This document shows, in pieces, positions 43,974-54,751 of a DNA stretch of 64,000 nt. The stretch comes from Fragosphaeria purpurea. Taxonomy: Eukaryota; Ascomycota; Sordariomycetes; Ophiostomatales; Ophiostomataceae. The stretch lies in assembly GCA_002778095.1 (NCBI GenBank), contig PCDL01000011.1:434001-498000 (forward strand). The letters run 5' to 3'. The notes under the pieces were generated by a model, which was not told where the DNA came from, did no database searches, and saw nothing but the letters and a program-made list of their open reading frames with translations. Numbering within the stretch: the stretch's first letter is position 1; every line of letters begins with the position of its first letter. A program made the translations under genes and the position numbers.

Positions 43974-44735
43974 TTACTTCGCCTCCATCGCCGTCGCGCC
44001 GCCCGGCGCGTCTGTCAACGGCACGTACCGCACCCCGAACAATTTGGTCCGCGTTACGGTGCCGTCGGCCGCCTTGTCGATTGTCCACACGTGTTGGTCC
44101 CGCGGGTCCCCGGGAAACGCCGGGGCGTACTCGGCTTCCGTGTCGTCGAGCGGGATGAACATGCGACCGGGGCTGCGCAGCTGGTCCAGCAGCGCCTGCG
44201 GCAGCTCCGCGGCCGAGGCACCCACGTGGATGGCGTCGAACGGCGCCGTGTCGGCCGCACCGCGGGGCGCGCCCAAGCGGCCGTCGCCCACGACGAACGC
44301 GACGCGCTTGGACGCGAGAAACTGCCGCCCCGCGGCGCTCTTGGCCATGTTCTGTTCGGCCTGGTCGCGCAGCTCTGGAATGTGCTCGACGCCGAGGACG
44401 CGGCCGTGCTCGCCGGCCAGCTCGGCGAACACATGGGTCAGGTACCCGGAGCCCGAGCCGATGTCGAGCACGCGCGGGGCCGGGCGGCCGGCGGCCTCGT
44501 CGGGCACGAGGTAGGGCATGAGGTGCTGGATGGCGAAGGCGTGCATGTGGGGTGCGGAGATGGTGACGCCGTAGCCGATGCTCTGGGGCGCGTCCACGTA
44601 GGGGCTGTAGTCGGTGTAGTGGGCGCGGTCGACGGAGAGGAAGGCGGCTTTGACGCGGGCGTCGTCGATCATTTTGTGGCGGCACAGGTTCTCGACGAGG
44701 TCGGCGTTGGTGGCGCCGGAGCTGCGCCAGGCCAT
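43974..44735 (-). CDS. Protein-L-isoaspartate O-methyltransferase
   Basis: Intronless, 253 residues, ATG in a GGCCATGGC context (Met-Ala-Trp). It repairs isoaspartyl residues in aged proteins by SAM-dependent methylation. Conserved elements: VDRAHYTDYSPYVDAPQSIG (substrate region), GVTISAPHMHA (PCMT motif), SAM-binding VLDIGSGSGYLTHVFAELAG (motif I), HVGASAAELPQALLDQL (post-motif) and PGRMFIPLDD. No targeting signal is seen, so it is cytosolic. Length fits eukaryotic PCMTs (about 230) with a slightly longer C-terminus. An ACGCGT word lies 107 bp upstream, but there is no known reason for cell-cycle control of this gene. Confidence 0.95.
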   Translation of the reverse strand: MAWRSSGATNADLVENLCRHKMIDDARVKAAFLSVDRAHYTDYSPYVDAPQSIGYGVTISAPHMHAFAIQHLMPYLVPDEAAGRPAPRVLDIGSGSGYLTHVFAELAGEHGRVLGVEHIPELRDQAEQNMAKSAAGRQFLASKRVAFVVGDGRLGAPRGAADTAPFDAIHVGASAAELPQALLDQLRSPGRMFIPLDDTEAEYAPAFPGDPRDQHVWTIDKAADGTVTRTKLFGVRYVPLTDAPGGATAMEAK

Positions 44736-45455
44736 GGCGAAACGATTTCGTCGGCGGGCCGCCGGCGAAGACGAAGAGTAGGACGAAGAGGAGGCGGTGG
44801 CCGGCAGCGGCGAAGGCAGACGGGGGAACAGAAACTGAGCAACGCGTCGTCCTAGAGCAGCCAGCGTAGTAAATTGTGCGTTTTATGGTGAAAGTTGAGG
44901 AAGATGCTGGAAAAAGTGCGTCAATGTGTAAAAGGCGATGCGCGTGTGCGATGTTGTAGAATGCAAATGTGCACGTTTCTGCGACAGCTGGATGGGAGGG
45001 AGGGATCAGCATCATCTGCTTAATAGTTCGACCATGTTGTGTATGAACCGTCGATGCAGCTTTGCTGACCCCGCCAGCAGGTCACGTCACTGGCATCTGA
45101 GCGGCGGATTAGGCCAGCGGCAAATGCCACATGATGTCAACTAAGCCCCATGGAAACCTGTCCAATGATGGAGGCGAACCAAACACTGTTGATTGATTGC
45201 GGCGCTGCAAAAATTAAAAACAAAAAAAATGCTTTGCTTTTATACACTGTCGTGTCGAAATAACGAGAAAAAAAAAAGTCTCGTTATAACAACCCAATGA
45301 CTCCAAAGGGAAAAAACCCCCCAAAACAAAAGGAAGAGAGGACGAGGCCAAAAGGATGGATAGACGCAAGGAAAGCCAGAATCGTAGAGACACAAAAAAG
45401 ACCCAAAAACAAACAAACCACCAAACAGGCCACCAAACGACGTCCAAGGGAGTCA
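44736..45455. other. Spacer between PCMT and the Bsd2-like gene
   Basis: Promoter of the PCMT gene (nearest 200 bp) and, from about 45190, an A/T-rich 3' region of the Bsd2-like gene. No gene supported. Confidence 0.5.
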
Positions 45456-46733
45456 TCACACAACGTGGTCTGGCGTTTCGCCCTCGGCGATCACGGCGAC
45501 GCCCAGGCCCCGGTCCGGGCTTTGCAGCACCAGCTGTTCGTGTCGCCGTGCCTTGAGGAAATCGCTGACGGCCCGGATCAGGACAAACCACCCCACAATC
45601 ATCAACGCGTAGGCCGCCCACTCGGAGCTGGCAATGTCGGCCAGTCCGCCGCCGCCGCCCGATCCACTGCCGTCACCACCACCACCGCCGCCGTTGCCCG
45701 TGCTCACGCTGCCCGGGTTGAAGTCGTGCGCGTTTGGATCCGGGGGATTTGCGTAGCCGTCGCCCCCGTTGCTGCCGGCCGCCGCGGCACCGGCACCGGA
45801 CATGCCACCTGCCCCGCCGCTGTCGCTGCCTTTCATGTAGAAGCCGTACTGGATAAGGGTGATGCCGAGGCCGGCGCGGGAGCCGTTTTTGGCGGCGTGG
45901 GTCGAGTGCAGCAGGTAGGTGAGCAGGAAGCCGACGACCTGGAACGACATGGAGATCATGCCGTTCCAGACAAAGGAAAAGACGGAGCCCACGGGCATGC
46001 CGTCGACAAACACATCGTCGGGTCCGCCGAGGCCGGGGGCCAGAATCGTCGTTTCCCAGTAGGGCGGCGCGGCATCCGCAGCGGCGTGTTCATAGGACTA
46101 GCTGGTGAGTAAACGAAAAGCCAACAACACGACATCAACAACAAAAGGGGAAACTGGACGTACGGGAGGCAGTTCTTCTTTCTCTTCCCCTGGTTCGGGC
46201 TTCGCGGTGATGTTGGAGAAGACGCCGTCGGACTGGATGCCGCCGCCGTAGACGCGGTTGGACCGCGCGCCCGCGGGCGGCTGTGGCCTTGATGCCGCGG
46301 ATGGTGTCCGTGTGGATGTGGTCGTCGTCGTTGTCGTCGTGGATGTCGTGGATGTCGGTGCGGATGCCGAGCGCGCGGTCGTGGCGGTGGCGGACGATGC
46401 CGACGGCGGTGGCCCGCGGACGGGCATCAGGGCGGCGCGGCTGCGCACCAGGCGCTGGCGGTCGTCGTCGGCATCCTCGTCGCTCTCGTTGTCGGCGTCG
46501 GTGTCAAAGGCGTCGGCGAGCGTTGCGTCGACCACGCGGCCCCGCATCTCCCGGGACGACGACCGCGACGAGGCCCGCGAGTGGAAGGACGGCGGCGGCG
46601 AGTTGGGGAGCGGCGAGACGGCATCGTCCTCGTCGTGGGCGTTAACCTGAATTGTTAGCGACTGTCGAAAACAAAAAGAAAAGAAAGATTCACTCGTTCC
46701 GGCTGAACATACCCGCTCGTATCGTTGCGACAT
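45456..46733 (-). CDS. Bsd2/Ndfip-like membrane adaptor for HECT ubiquitin ligase
   Basis: Three exons on the minus strand: 46733-46713 (only 7 codons), 46646-46164, 46097-45456; introns of 66 nt each; 381 residues. The family (yeast Bsd2, mammalian Ndfip) recruits Rsp5/Nedd4 ligases through PPxY motifs and sorts membrane proteins such as metal transporters to the vacuole. A disordered, Ser/Thr-rich N-terminus leads to PPSY (167-170) and APPYW (178-182). Then come the conserved DGMPVGSVFSFVWNGMIS with two membrane helices and, after a Gly/Ser-rich loop of about 60 residues, a third helix (WAAYALMIVGWFVLIRAV). The PPSY motif is assembled across the second splice junction. Likely in Golgi or endosomes. 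Divergent from the CBP6-like gene. Confidence 0.88.
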
Positions 46734-47586
46734 GGCTGTGAAGGAGAATCGTCGAGTTTGATTTGCCCGTTCGTCTCGACGGCCTTCCACAGGGAAGAAA
46801 CCGAACGATGAATTGAAAGTAATTTGAGGTCGATAATGAGAATTAAGTTGCAGGATGATCACAACGAGAATGAACAAGTGTTGTGTGTCGGAGGAATCGA
46901 AGACGCTGTCTTGGCTGTTTCAAGGAGGTAAAGAGAAAATGGCAGACGATGAAGCCGAAACGGACGCGCAGATGCCTAACAAAGGATATCGTGGCAAAGA
47001 TGGCACAAAGAAAAAAAGGAATACGGATCAGGAAGGAATACTTCAGAGAAAAGGCGGGAGAGGGAAGGAACGAGAAATGGCTGGACGAAACGGAAGGAAC
47101 GACGGTGGTAAGAAAAATGAGGGTATCGTGACGGCCAGTGCTTCGGGACGATGGGATGGATGGCTCAAGAAACGAACAAGGGAAGGAGGGACCGGGAGAG
47201 GAAAGAGGCCGGCTTGCGCATAAACATATATTTGGGGGGGCTAACAACACAGGGCGTTTGCCGGGCACGCGGCAGGTGCGACCTGGCACGTTAGGGGGGT
47301 GGCTGCCTGTTTTAGGGGCATTCTCGGGAGCGAATTGGGGGGCAAAAAGAGTTCCAATGACGCCTTTGGGCGGGTGGGAATGGTTCCACGGCCTTCCTCG
47401 GCGGGGTGGCGCAGCATGCGCCCAGATTGGAATGCCTAAAATACGTGGCATTCGATCCGTAATTCCAAAAATGACTAATCATAAGCCTCCTTCGGGCGCG
47501 GGCGCAATATTTTTCGATTCCCACCGCCAAAAGCGCCAGCCGCTTTTTCCCCTGCTGTCGTTGTCGTACCGCATCGCATCGCCAAC
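46734..47586. promoter_or_regulatory. Divergent promoter region, Bsd2-like and CBP6-like genes
   Basis: 853 bp. It contains purine-rich sequence (46920-47200) and G-runs (47234-47240, 47293-47299, 47335-47340). Two ATTGG words near 47335 and 47426 are possible CCAAT-factor sites for the mitochondrial gene. No gene seen. Confidence 0.45.
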
Positions 47587-48134
47587 ATGTCGGGCACTTT
47601 GAAGAATGTACGTACGGGTCTGGTGTCTGATGGGAGTTGTCTCATCCGCTAACAAACCAAAAAAGGTCCTCCAAAAACAGTACAAGGCGGCGTTCGCCCG
47701 CTGGCCCAAAGACCGGCTGCGGCCGGATTTGCAGTTGCAGGAGGTCCTGAACCAGCACCTCGCGGACCGGCTGGCGGGCCGGCGCATGGGCGTCGCGGCG
47801 ACCGTGGCGGGTGGCAAGACCACGGGCAGGCCAAACACGGCGGCCGCGCCGACGGCGAACGCGAGCGATCTCAGCCAGCTGCGGCAGGTCAACGCGCTCT
47901 TTTCGCTGCTCGACGACCGCTACAAGAAGCTTGTGAGTTTTGATTACGTTGTCTTTCCCCTATCGTATCAACCGTCGCTGACGCCGGCAGTACCACACGA
48001 CCGGCTCGCTCATGACGCCCCGCAGCAACCCGACATACTACGACGACCTGATGACGGAGCTGAGGGAGGTGCCGACGCGCAGCTTTTTCGGGCGCCTACG
48101 GCGGCGGATCGGCGGCATGTTCCGGATTTCCTGA
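47587..48134 (+). CDS. CBP6: CBP6-like cytochrome b translation/assembly factor (UQCC2-type)
   Basis: Three exons: 47587-47607, 47666-47932, 47991-48134; two 58-nt introns (branch CGCTAAC in the first); 143 residues. It resembles yeast Cbp6, which with Cbp3 binds the mitochondrial ribosome exit and the new cytochrome b for complex III assembly. Matching features are an N-terminal helix, then ARWPKDRLRPDLQLQEVL (Trp/Tyr-Pro-Lys-Asp-Arg), a middle helical part ending DDRYKKLYHTTGSLMTP and the C-terminal SNPTYYDDLMTEL motif with a basic tail. It has no classical presequence, as in yeast. The family was identified by motif resemblance only. It is convergent with the citrate carrier. Confidence 0.8.
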
Positions 48135-48370
48135 ATGGACCGGGGAAGAGACACTTTGCGGGGTGCGGTCGTTGCATACATAGGCAGGCGTTTGGGGCTT
48201 TCTGTACACTACTTGGAGACGGTCGGGGTTCACGGGATAGACAAAATACAACCAACATACGATACTGTCATGGGACCGGGTATTCTTTTTTCTTCTTTCT
48301 TTCTTCTGTGTGTATGTGTTTTTTTTGCTTCTATGAAACAGCCCACAGCAAAAACGCCACCCCAAGTCGA

Positions 48371-49576
48371 TCACGGAATGTACCGCCCGTCGGGGTCCAG
48401 CCGCCCCATCAGCTCGATGCTCTTCTCGTACATGGTGAAGACGATGCCGCCGCTCAGCACCAGCCGCGCCAGCCGCGGCAGCGCGCCGCTCCAAAACGTC
48501 CGGAGCCCCTCCTGCTGGAAGATGAGCACCGCGCACCGCGCGCTGTTGCCGTACACGCGCCGCGCCTCGATGCTCTGCATGCGCGTCTTGATGGTGTCGA
48601 GCGGCTGCGTCACCGCCACCGTCACCGTGCCCGCCAGCCCCCCCATGCAGAACGTGCCGACGGCGCCCAGCTTCTCCCCGGGCGCCGTGTAGCTCTCGGC
48701 CAGCTGCTTGAAAAAGGTGTACGACGAGAAGCGCACGGCCGAGTTGGCGGCCTGGCGCGCCGTCGTGGGCACGAACCCCTGGAAGAACCCGCGCAGGCCG
48801 CGCTCGCGCGCAATGATGGGCACGGCGTGCAGGAACCCGCGCATGCGCGGCTTCGCCGACTTGCGGTCGTCGATGAGCGTCGTCTTGATGCTCTCCGTGG
48901 GGGTGACGGCCAGCAGCGACTCGGTGACGCCGGCGCCGAAGCCGGCGAGCACGGTGCGGGGGCCCGTCATCTTGCCGTCGGCGTCGGCCAGCAGGCGCTT
49001 GTACTGGTCGAACGCGACGAAGCCTGGGGGGGAAAAATGGTAGGCAGTTAGTAGTCAATCGAGTGGCGCAAGTACGCACATGGCATCACCACCTGTGGCT
49101 CGACCCCCAACGTCACGTACGGATGCCAGCCTTGGCCGAGTTGCCGATGATCAGGGTCGTGCAGCCCGCGTACCACTGCCGGCCGAACGGCGGCCACGGC
49201 AGTTTCTGGCCGTCGGGTAGCCGGCGGTTGAGCTGTGAGCGGGTCTTGGCAACTACACAGAGTTAGAACCGGTTTCGTCGGGGAGCAGGGAGAAAGGGAT
49301 CGAGGCAAAACTGTCGAGGTAGGAAAGCGTACATTCCGCCGGGTAGGTGATGGCTGCGCAGGTTAGCGGACAAACATTCTATCTCATAGAAGCACAGGCA
49401 GGCTGAGCCGCCGAGACACAGAAGACGTCCTCACCAATCTCAACAGCTCCGGCTGTCGAGCCGGCGAGAATGGACCGCAGCGCACTGGGCATCGTCTTTT
49501 TCTTCTTCTCGGCGCCGGGATCGGCCGCCGCCGCCGCCGGTGCCGCCGCCGTCGCGGGAGACGCAGTGGACGCCAT
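48371..49576 (-). CDS. CTP1: Mitochondrial tricarboxylate (citrate) transporter
   Basis: Four exons on the minus strand: 49576-49435, 49353-49333 (21 nt), 49252-49121, 49023-48371; introns 81, 80 and 97 nt; 315 residues. It is a mitochondrial carrier family protein with six helices in three repeats, each with a P-x-D/E-x-x-K/R signature: TYPAEFAKTR, VTPTESIKTT and TQPLDTIKTR. The first signature is split between the 7-codon exon and the next exon. WYAGCTTLIIGNSAKAGIRF and RQAANSAVRF are typical of citrate carriers. It exchanges matrix citrate for malate across the inner membrane, feeding cytosolic acetyl-CoA. The extended Ala/Pro/Lys-rich N-terminus (about 28 residues) is disordered. CCAAT words lie upstream (49803-49807). 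Confidence 0.94.
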
Positions 49577-50369
49577 TGAGGCGGACGAGGAGCTCTGTCG
49601 GAGACGGCAAAGCGGACAGAGCGTATGCGGAGCTGACAGAGACGCGGTTGTCGGGGCGAATTGAGGGTGTCACGGGCGGTCGCGATCGTGGGCGACAAGA
49701 CGAGGCTGGCGGGCTGGAGAGCGTTGCAGGGTTCGGACGCTTCTTTTTTTTGCTTGGGGGACTTTTTGGTATGGTAGCATTGCGGAACAGAACCGCCCGC
49801 AGCCAATTGGCACTGTACTATTTGCACTAGGAATGAGTTATCCGTACCGTATCTATACGTGCATGGGCACTGTCTTCAACTGCGGCCAAGGCTTTAGCGG
49901 CTGCTTCAGCGAGGAAGCCAATTGCGCAACGGAGACTACGAAGCCGCGTTTGCGCGTGGTTTTCGAGATGTCTTTTATCCTCGGCCTCTGATTTTTTTTT
50001 TTTTTAAAGATTGTTTCTCGGCTAGAGCAGCCTTTGACAACGGCCTCGATGTTTTCGGGTTGCCTCTCGCTGTAGATATATCAATCTGACAGAATGCCGA
50101 AGCCATTCATGCTGTTCATGGCATTCACGTACTCGTATATTCCGTTCAACCAGCAGGCTGTCGGGGGAGACGGCCTTCATACAAGTGCAGTGACAGCCCG
50201 ATAAAATACGATTCAATCCAGGTGGATCAACACGATCAGAGGTCACGATCAGAGGTCACGTAGGACAAGTCAGACCACGTAAAAAAGGCTTGGATGCATC
50301 GTACAGTGGCAGTTGAAACTGCTAGTCGTTTTCTTGCGGTCCCCCTGGGCTTCAGTCCCCCCCAACACC
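49577..50369. other. Spacer between the citrate carrier promoter and CMR1
   Basis: Promoter side of the citrate carrier (49577-49900), with CCAAT words at 49803-49807 and 49913-49917, then AT-rich sequence and the CMR1 3' flank. An 11-bp direct repeat (GATCAGAGGTC) occurs around 50235-50255. No gene. Confidence 0.45.
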
Positions 50370-52094
50370 CTACATCCACAATGTCAGTTTGCCGCTGGCG
50401 TTTCCGCCTGCGACCCAGTTCTGGCTCGGGTGGAAGTGCGCCACCGCCGGCACCGCCGTGATGCCGTCGCCGTCCAGCTGGCCCAGCTGCTCCCCGTTCG
50501 CCGCGTACACGTCCACAAACCGGTTCATGTTGCCCACCGCAAACTTGTGGAACCCCCCCGGCGGCCGCCGCTGCCACTGCGGCTTGAGAATCGTCACCCA
50601 CCGGCCCGTCTGGTTGTTGTGGCGGATGTTGTGCGCGGGCGTCATGACGGACGCGGGCAGCGGCTGACCGGGCTTGGTCGCCGCCGCCGCCGCCGCGCTG
50701 ACGTCGTACACGCGGATGGTGTCGTCGTACGACGTCGTGGCGATCTGCCCGCCGGCCCCCCACGCGGCGTGCGACACCGACAGCCGCGCCGCGTCCTCGC
50801 CCAGCAGCGTTGGACGCCGCGTGGTGGTACTTGTGTCGTCGCCGTCCTCGTGTTGGACCGCGGTAATCTTGCGCAAGTCCCAGATCTTGAGCGTGCGGTC
50901 CAGGCTGGCCGTGGCCACGAGGTGCGGCTGCCGCGGGCTGAGCGAGAACCCGCCGATTTTGTGCCCGCCGTGCAGCGCGGTCCAGAGCTCGGCGGTCTGC
51001 GGGGCGGCGCGCAGATCGTGCCGCCCGAGGGCGCCGTCGAGCGTGGAGAAAAAGACGAGGTGCGGGCTGTCGGACGCAAAGTCCATGCAGGAGATGGCCC
51101 GGTCGCTGTCGTCGCCGTCGGCGGGCGCGTACACCTCGACGGACTTTTGTGCGTGCAGGTCGAGCTTGCGGATGGTGGTGTCGTAGGAGGCGGTGTAGAC
51201 GGCGCTGGGGTCGGTGTCGAGGCAAAACACGCCGGAGATGGTGCGCGTGTGCGGCTGGAAGCCCAGGATGACGGGCTCGGGGGCGTCCTCGTGGTCGTCG
51301 GCGTCTTCTTCCTTGACGGCGACGTCGGGTTCCTGGGACGCGTCAAAGATTCCCAGCCGCCCTTCCTTGTCGCCCGCAAACACGAGGGGCTTGTCCTCCG
51401 TCGGGTGGAAGGCCATGGCGTAGATGCGTTCCTTTGTCAATTTGAGGTCTGGGGGTGTGAGCGGGACATTGGGCGGTCACAGAAGAAGCGCGTGCAAGAG
51501 AAGAAGTAACCCACCCTTGACGTCAAACTTGTCGTACAGCGCCAGGCTGTTCATTTCCTGCCGCAGCCGCTTCAGCTCCTTGTCCGTGGTCTCCTGGATG
51601 TCGTCGTCGGTGAACGTTCGCACGCCCGGTTGCGCGCCGCCGGCCGGCAGCTTGGCCAGGCCCTGCAGGCCGTCCAGGCTGCCCTGCCACCGCCCGTCGA
51701 CCTTCATGTCGCTGAGCTGCAGGTCGCCGCGCACGCGCAGCCGCTTCTCGCGCGTTGCCGCCGCCGCCTGCGGCAGGTCGTTGAACCCCAGCTCGACGAA
51801 CGCGTCGTCCCGTTTCCGCTTGCCGCCCGCGTTGTCCGACTCGCTGTCGAGGCGGGCGACGCGGGCGCTGCGGCGCGTCGGCAGGGCGGCTTCGCGCTTG
51901 ACGGGCTCGGCCTTGACGCGGTTGTGGCGGGCCCGTTTCGCCTTCGCCGGCGCCGCCGCCGCGGTCGCCGTGGGGCCAAAGATCTTGGCCGAGGTCTGCG
52001 AGATGGACTTGAGGATCTCGTTGTTCACTTTGGCGTTTTCGGCGCGCCGCCGTTCCCAGGCCGTCAGGCCGTTGCTGTCGACGGCGGGCGCCAT
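50370..52094 (-). CDS. CMR1: CMR1-type WD40 DNA damage-binding protein (WDR76 family)
   Basis: Two exons, 52094-51515 and 51448-50370 (66-nt intron splitting the Asp of VKD), giving 552 residues. The N-terminal 190 residues are charged, Arg/Lys-rich and probably nuclear (GGKRKRDD), with ALYDKFDVK leading into the conserved ERIYAMAFHPTEDKPLVFAGDKEG. A seven-bladed WD40 propeller follows, with blades such as YTASYDTTIRKLDLH, VATASLDRTLKIWDLR and IATTSYDDTIRVYDV. Yeast Cmr1 binds damaged DNA, marks stress foci and is co-expressed with DNA metabolism genes. An ACGCGT box lies 29-34 bp upstream of the start codon. It is divergent from the Mtf2-like gene. Confidence 0.93.
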
Positions 52095-52122
52095 TTTTTT
52101 GCACACGTTCCCCAAAACAGCC

Positions 52123-52128
52123 ACGCGT
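52123..52128. promoter_or_regulatory. MluI cell-cycle box (ACGCGT) next to CMR1
   Basis: Palindromic ACGCGT 29 bp before the CMR1 ATG. Its role is inferred from the MBF regulon of yeasts. Confidence 0.45.
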
Positions 52129-52290
52129 TGGCTATGAACAATTCGGTCTGCTATGGGCGGTCGTCGTTTGTGTTCATCGTCTGGTGATCTGAGGCTGAGA
52201 ATATGGCGCGAAAAAGGGGTGACGGGCGCGTTAAGTGGTTGCGCGGTGGTCCGTGCGTTTTGGAGCTCCATTACCGATTTTGGTAGCTTA

Positions 52291-52310
52291 TTTTTTTTTT
52301 TTTTTTTTTT
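52291..52310 (+). repeat. T20 homopolymer in a promoter
   Basis: Twenty T between CMR1 and the Mtf2-like gene; poly(dA:dT) tracts often exclude nucleosomes in fungal promoters. Confidence 0.9.
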
Positions 52311-52372
52311 ACTTCACTGTTTTGTCTGCTCACCCCGAACAACGCCGCCAACTTCACTGTCCATCGTTTATC

Positions 52373-53938
52373 ATGGCCACGTTTTTTCTTCCATTCCTGT
52401 ACCCGGCAAGGATTGTGCAAAGGCCTCTACGCGGCACAACCGTACGACGTGTACTACGCAGCCTGCATTACACCGCGCCGCGACGATTGGACGGCAACCA
52501 AGCCGGCAACGGCCACGGCAACGGCAACGGCCACGACAATGGCCGGGTTCCACGGTCACGGCGTCCTTCGCACCGGCCGCAGATACAAGATCCCATTCCG
52601 TTTGAGCTGCCGCCCGACGTCTCCCGCGATCTGCTGCCCACCAACGAGCACGACGCCGCCGACGCCGACGCCGCCGCTGACGACGATGTCCAGGGAACGA
52701 TCACGCCGGCCGAGCAACAGACCTTTCAGCGCATCTTCCACGAAATTGCACAGCGGCAACGGTACGGCGGCGAGCTGCGACAGGGCAGCCGCGGCCGCGA
52801 GAAGGAAACGCAGCCGGCCGAGCGCGCGCGGGTCAACGCCATCATGGGCGAGGCGGCCGACGAGGTAGTCCGGGCGCGCGAGCAGCGACGCGCCGAAGGG
52901 AAGCAGCAGCAAAAGAGGGAAGCGAATCAACTGCTGCAGGACACGGATTGGCCGTCGGCGGCCGAGGCGGTGGACACGAGCGAAGCATCGGCCGCCCTGC
53001 TCGAAGAACAACGGCGGCAGATGCTGGCGCAGTTTCCGCGCAGTCTGCGTGCGGCCGCGAGCGCGGCCATGGGGGTGAAAGAGGCGGCACAGAAGCAGCG
53101 ACGCGAAGCGGGACGGGAGAGAGACACGGCGAGGCCGACGAGAGAGGATGATGATGCGTTTGCGGACGCATTTGCGTCCGCGGTTGGGCCGGGTGCCGAC
53201 ACGGCGGCGGCCACCGACACGACGCCCTTTGTGTCGTCCGCGCAGGAAGCCGCCGACCGTGCCCGCGAGGCCTGCCTCCGTCGCCAGACCAAGATGGAGC
53301 TGCTCATGCTGGCCGCGCGGTCCGACTTTGCGTTGTGGGACTGGATGGAAGAGCACGTGTTTGCGCTCGTCGACGAGCTGGGCCTCGCCGGCCACGAGCG
53401 GCGCCCGCGCGGGGGCCCCACGGCACGGGCCCGAAAAAAACCCACCAAAGCGTTCCAGACGTACGGCCCGCTCTACCCGGCCCTGCTGCTGCACGGCCTG
53501 CGGCTGTTCGACGGCCACTTCCACGGCGGCCAGACGTCGCCGCTGGCCCTGGCCGTGCTGCCGCGCATCAAGGCGCGCGGTCTGGCCTCGTACGTGCTGG
53601 GCGCCGGCACGCCCTTTTACAACCAGCTGCTGCGCATCCGCTGGACGCGGTACGGCGACAGCGGCGCCGTCTTCGCCTTGCTGGCGGAGATGCAGCGCGC
53701 CGGCCTGGCCTTTGACCAGGACACGCTGGACGTGGTCAAGAGCATCGAGTGGCACATGGCGCCGCTCGTCGGGGGCGGCCGGACGGCGTGGCGCACACGG
53801 GCCGGGGACGTCCGCGGCGGCGGCGGTGTGTTGTTGCCGGCGGCGGTGCGGCAGATGCCCGAGTTTGCGGGCTTTGCGGAGACGCTAGCGTACTGGCGGG
53901 CCAACGTGGACCGGAGTGTGCGGATGGCCGGGGCCTAG
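52373..53938 (+). CDS. Mtf2-like mitochondrial RNA-processing/translation factor
   Basis: Intronless, 521 residues. The start in TATCATGGCC is followed by a basic, Arg-rich N-terminus without acids (FLYPARIVQRPLRGTTVRR), consistent with mitochondrial import. A disordered, Glu/Ala/Arg-rich middle (about 75-300) precedes the Mtf2-like C-terminal domain at about 300-470. There the text TYGPLYPALLLHGLRLFD, SPLALAVLPRIKARGLASYV, GTPFYNQLLRIRW and FALLAEMQRAGLAFDQDTL matches the PPR-like helical repeats of that family. Yeast Mtf2/Nam1 couples mitochondrial transcription to RNA processing and translation; the fungal homologues are poorly studied. Confidence 0.82.
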   Translation: MATFFLPFLYPARIVQRPLRGTTVRRVLRSLHYTAPRRLDGNQAGNGHGNGNGHDNGRVPRSRRPSHRPQIQDPIPFELPPDVSRDLLPTNEHDAADADAAADDDVQGTITPAEQQTFQRIFHEIAQRQRYGGELRQGSRGREKETQPAERARVNAIMGEAADEVVRAREQRRAEGKQQQKREANQLLQDTDWPSAAEAVDTSEASAALLEEQRRQMLAQFPRSLRAAASAAMGVKEAAQKQRREAGRERDTARPTREDDDAFADAFASAVGPGADTAAATDTTPFVSSAQEAADRAREACLRRQTKMELLMLAARSDFALWDWMEEHVFALVDELGLAGHERRPRGGPTARARKKPTKAFQTYGPLYPALLLHGLRLFDGHFHGGQTSPLALAVLPRIKARGLASYVLGAGTPFYNQLLRIRWTRYGDSGAVFALLAEMQRAGLAFDQDTLDVVKSIEWHMAPLVGGGRTAWRTRAGDVRGGGGVLLPAAVRQMPEFAGFAETLAYWRANVDRSVRMAGA

Positions 53939-54234
53939 GGTTGTCGTGCGGACTTGGGATGAACATTGGGCGGCAGGTTCATAGAACATTCACGGGACCG
54001 CTGGTTCCTCCCACTACGGTTTACGAGATAGGACGGGCTGAAGGAGCCACACGTTTTGAAGGAAGCACCACTTCCGAAACTCCGCAAACGGGGCACGCAA
54101 TCTCATCTTGAAATTCCTCCACCTTTTTTTTCTTTTTCTTTTCCATTTTTCTTTTTTTTGCCTCGATCATCTTCCACATAATATACAAACCCGCTCAACG
54201 GTTGCTCTTTGTATCTGCACGAACTCTGCGTACC

Positions 54235-54751
54235 ATGGCCACTGCAGCGTCGTCGGCTGGTGCAGCGCGCAAGGGCCCATTCCGCCTTGTCACGGTCAAT
54301 CCCCAGCCCGAACGGGCAAAACGCATTGTCAGCCAGGTCATCGTACGGCTGCAAGGCACGTATGCGATTGAGCACGTAGCAAACATTGACGGTGAGCTTG
54401 GGTGTGTCTTGCGGATGCTCGCCTTCGTTCTTTGCTCGGCGCTGACGATCATGGCAGCCGAAGACAAGGTCGCGACGACGGTGACATCTTTGCAGCCGGA
54501 CATCCTCGTACGTTTTTCTTCTTGCGCCGCGGCGCACAACAGCTACAGAGGCACGCACTCACGGCCATTTTTTTTTCTAGTTTTGCGCGTCGTCTTGGTC
54601 TCCCGACGAGAGCGAGCGCATCGTCGCGCGGGCGCAGGCAGCGCGGCCCGGGCTGCGGACCTATGCGGTGCCGCATGGCCTGCACGGGGCCGGCGGACCG
54701 GAGGCAGTGGCTGCGCATCTAGCAGAGCAAGTGGGCAAGCTTTTGTCATGA
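54235..54751 (+). CDS. Small conserved-looking protein of unknown function
   Basis: Three exons: 54235-54391, 54458-54507, 54581-54751; introns 66 and 73 nt; 125 residues, start in TACCATGGCC. The text FRLVTVNPQPERAKRIV, then VIVRLQGTYAIEHVANIDA, then TSLQPDILFCASSWSPDES and ARPGLRTYAVPHGLH alternates beta-strand and helix and ends in a helical AAHLAEQVGKLL. This suggests a small Rossmann- or flavodoxin-like alpha/beta fold. I recognise no family. Splicing is supported by phase and by the continuity of the fold pattern. No signal peptide or membrane segment. Neighbours on the same strand are unrelated. Confidence 0.65.

Larger units (their letters stand above)
52095..52372. promoter_or_regulatory. 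Divergent promoter between CMR1 and the Mtf2-like gene
   Basis: 278 bp, containing the ACGCGT box at 52123-52128 near CMR1 and a T20 run (52291-52310) near the Mtf2-like start. Confidence 0.55.

Noticed and set aside
44842..44847. ACGCGT upstream of the PCMT gene considered as a cell-cycle site
   Set aside because: A single hexamer with no functional link to the cell cycle; recorded as evidence that the motif also occurs by chance.
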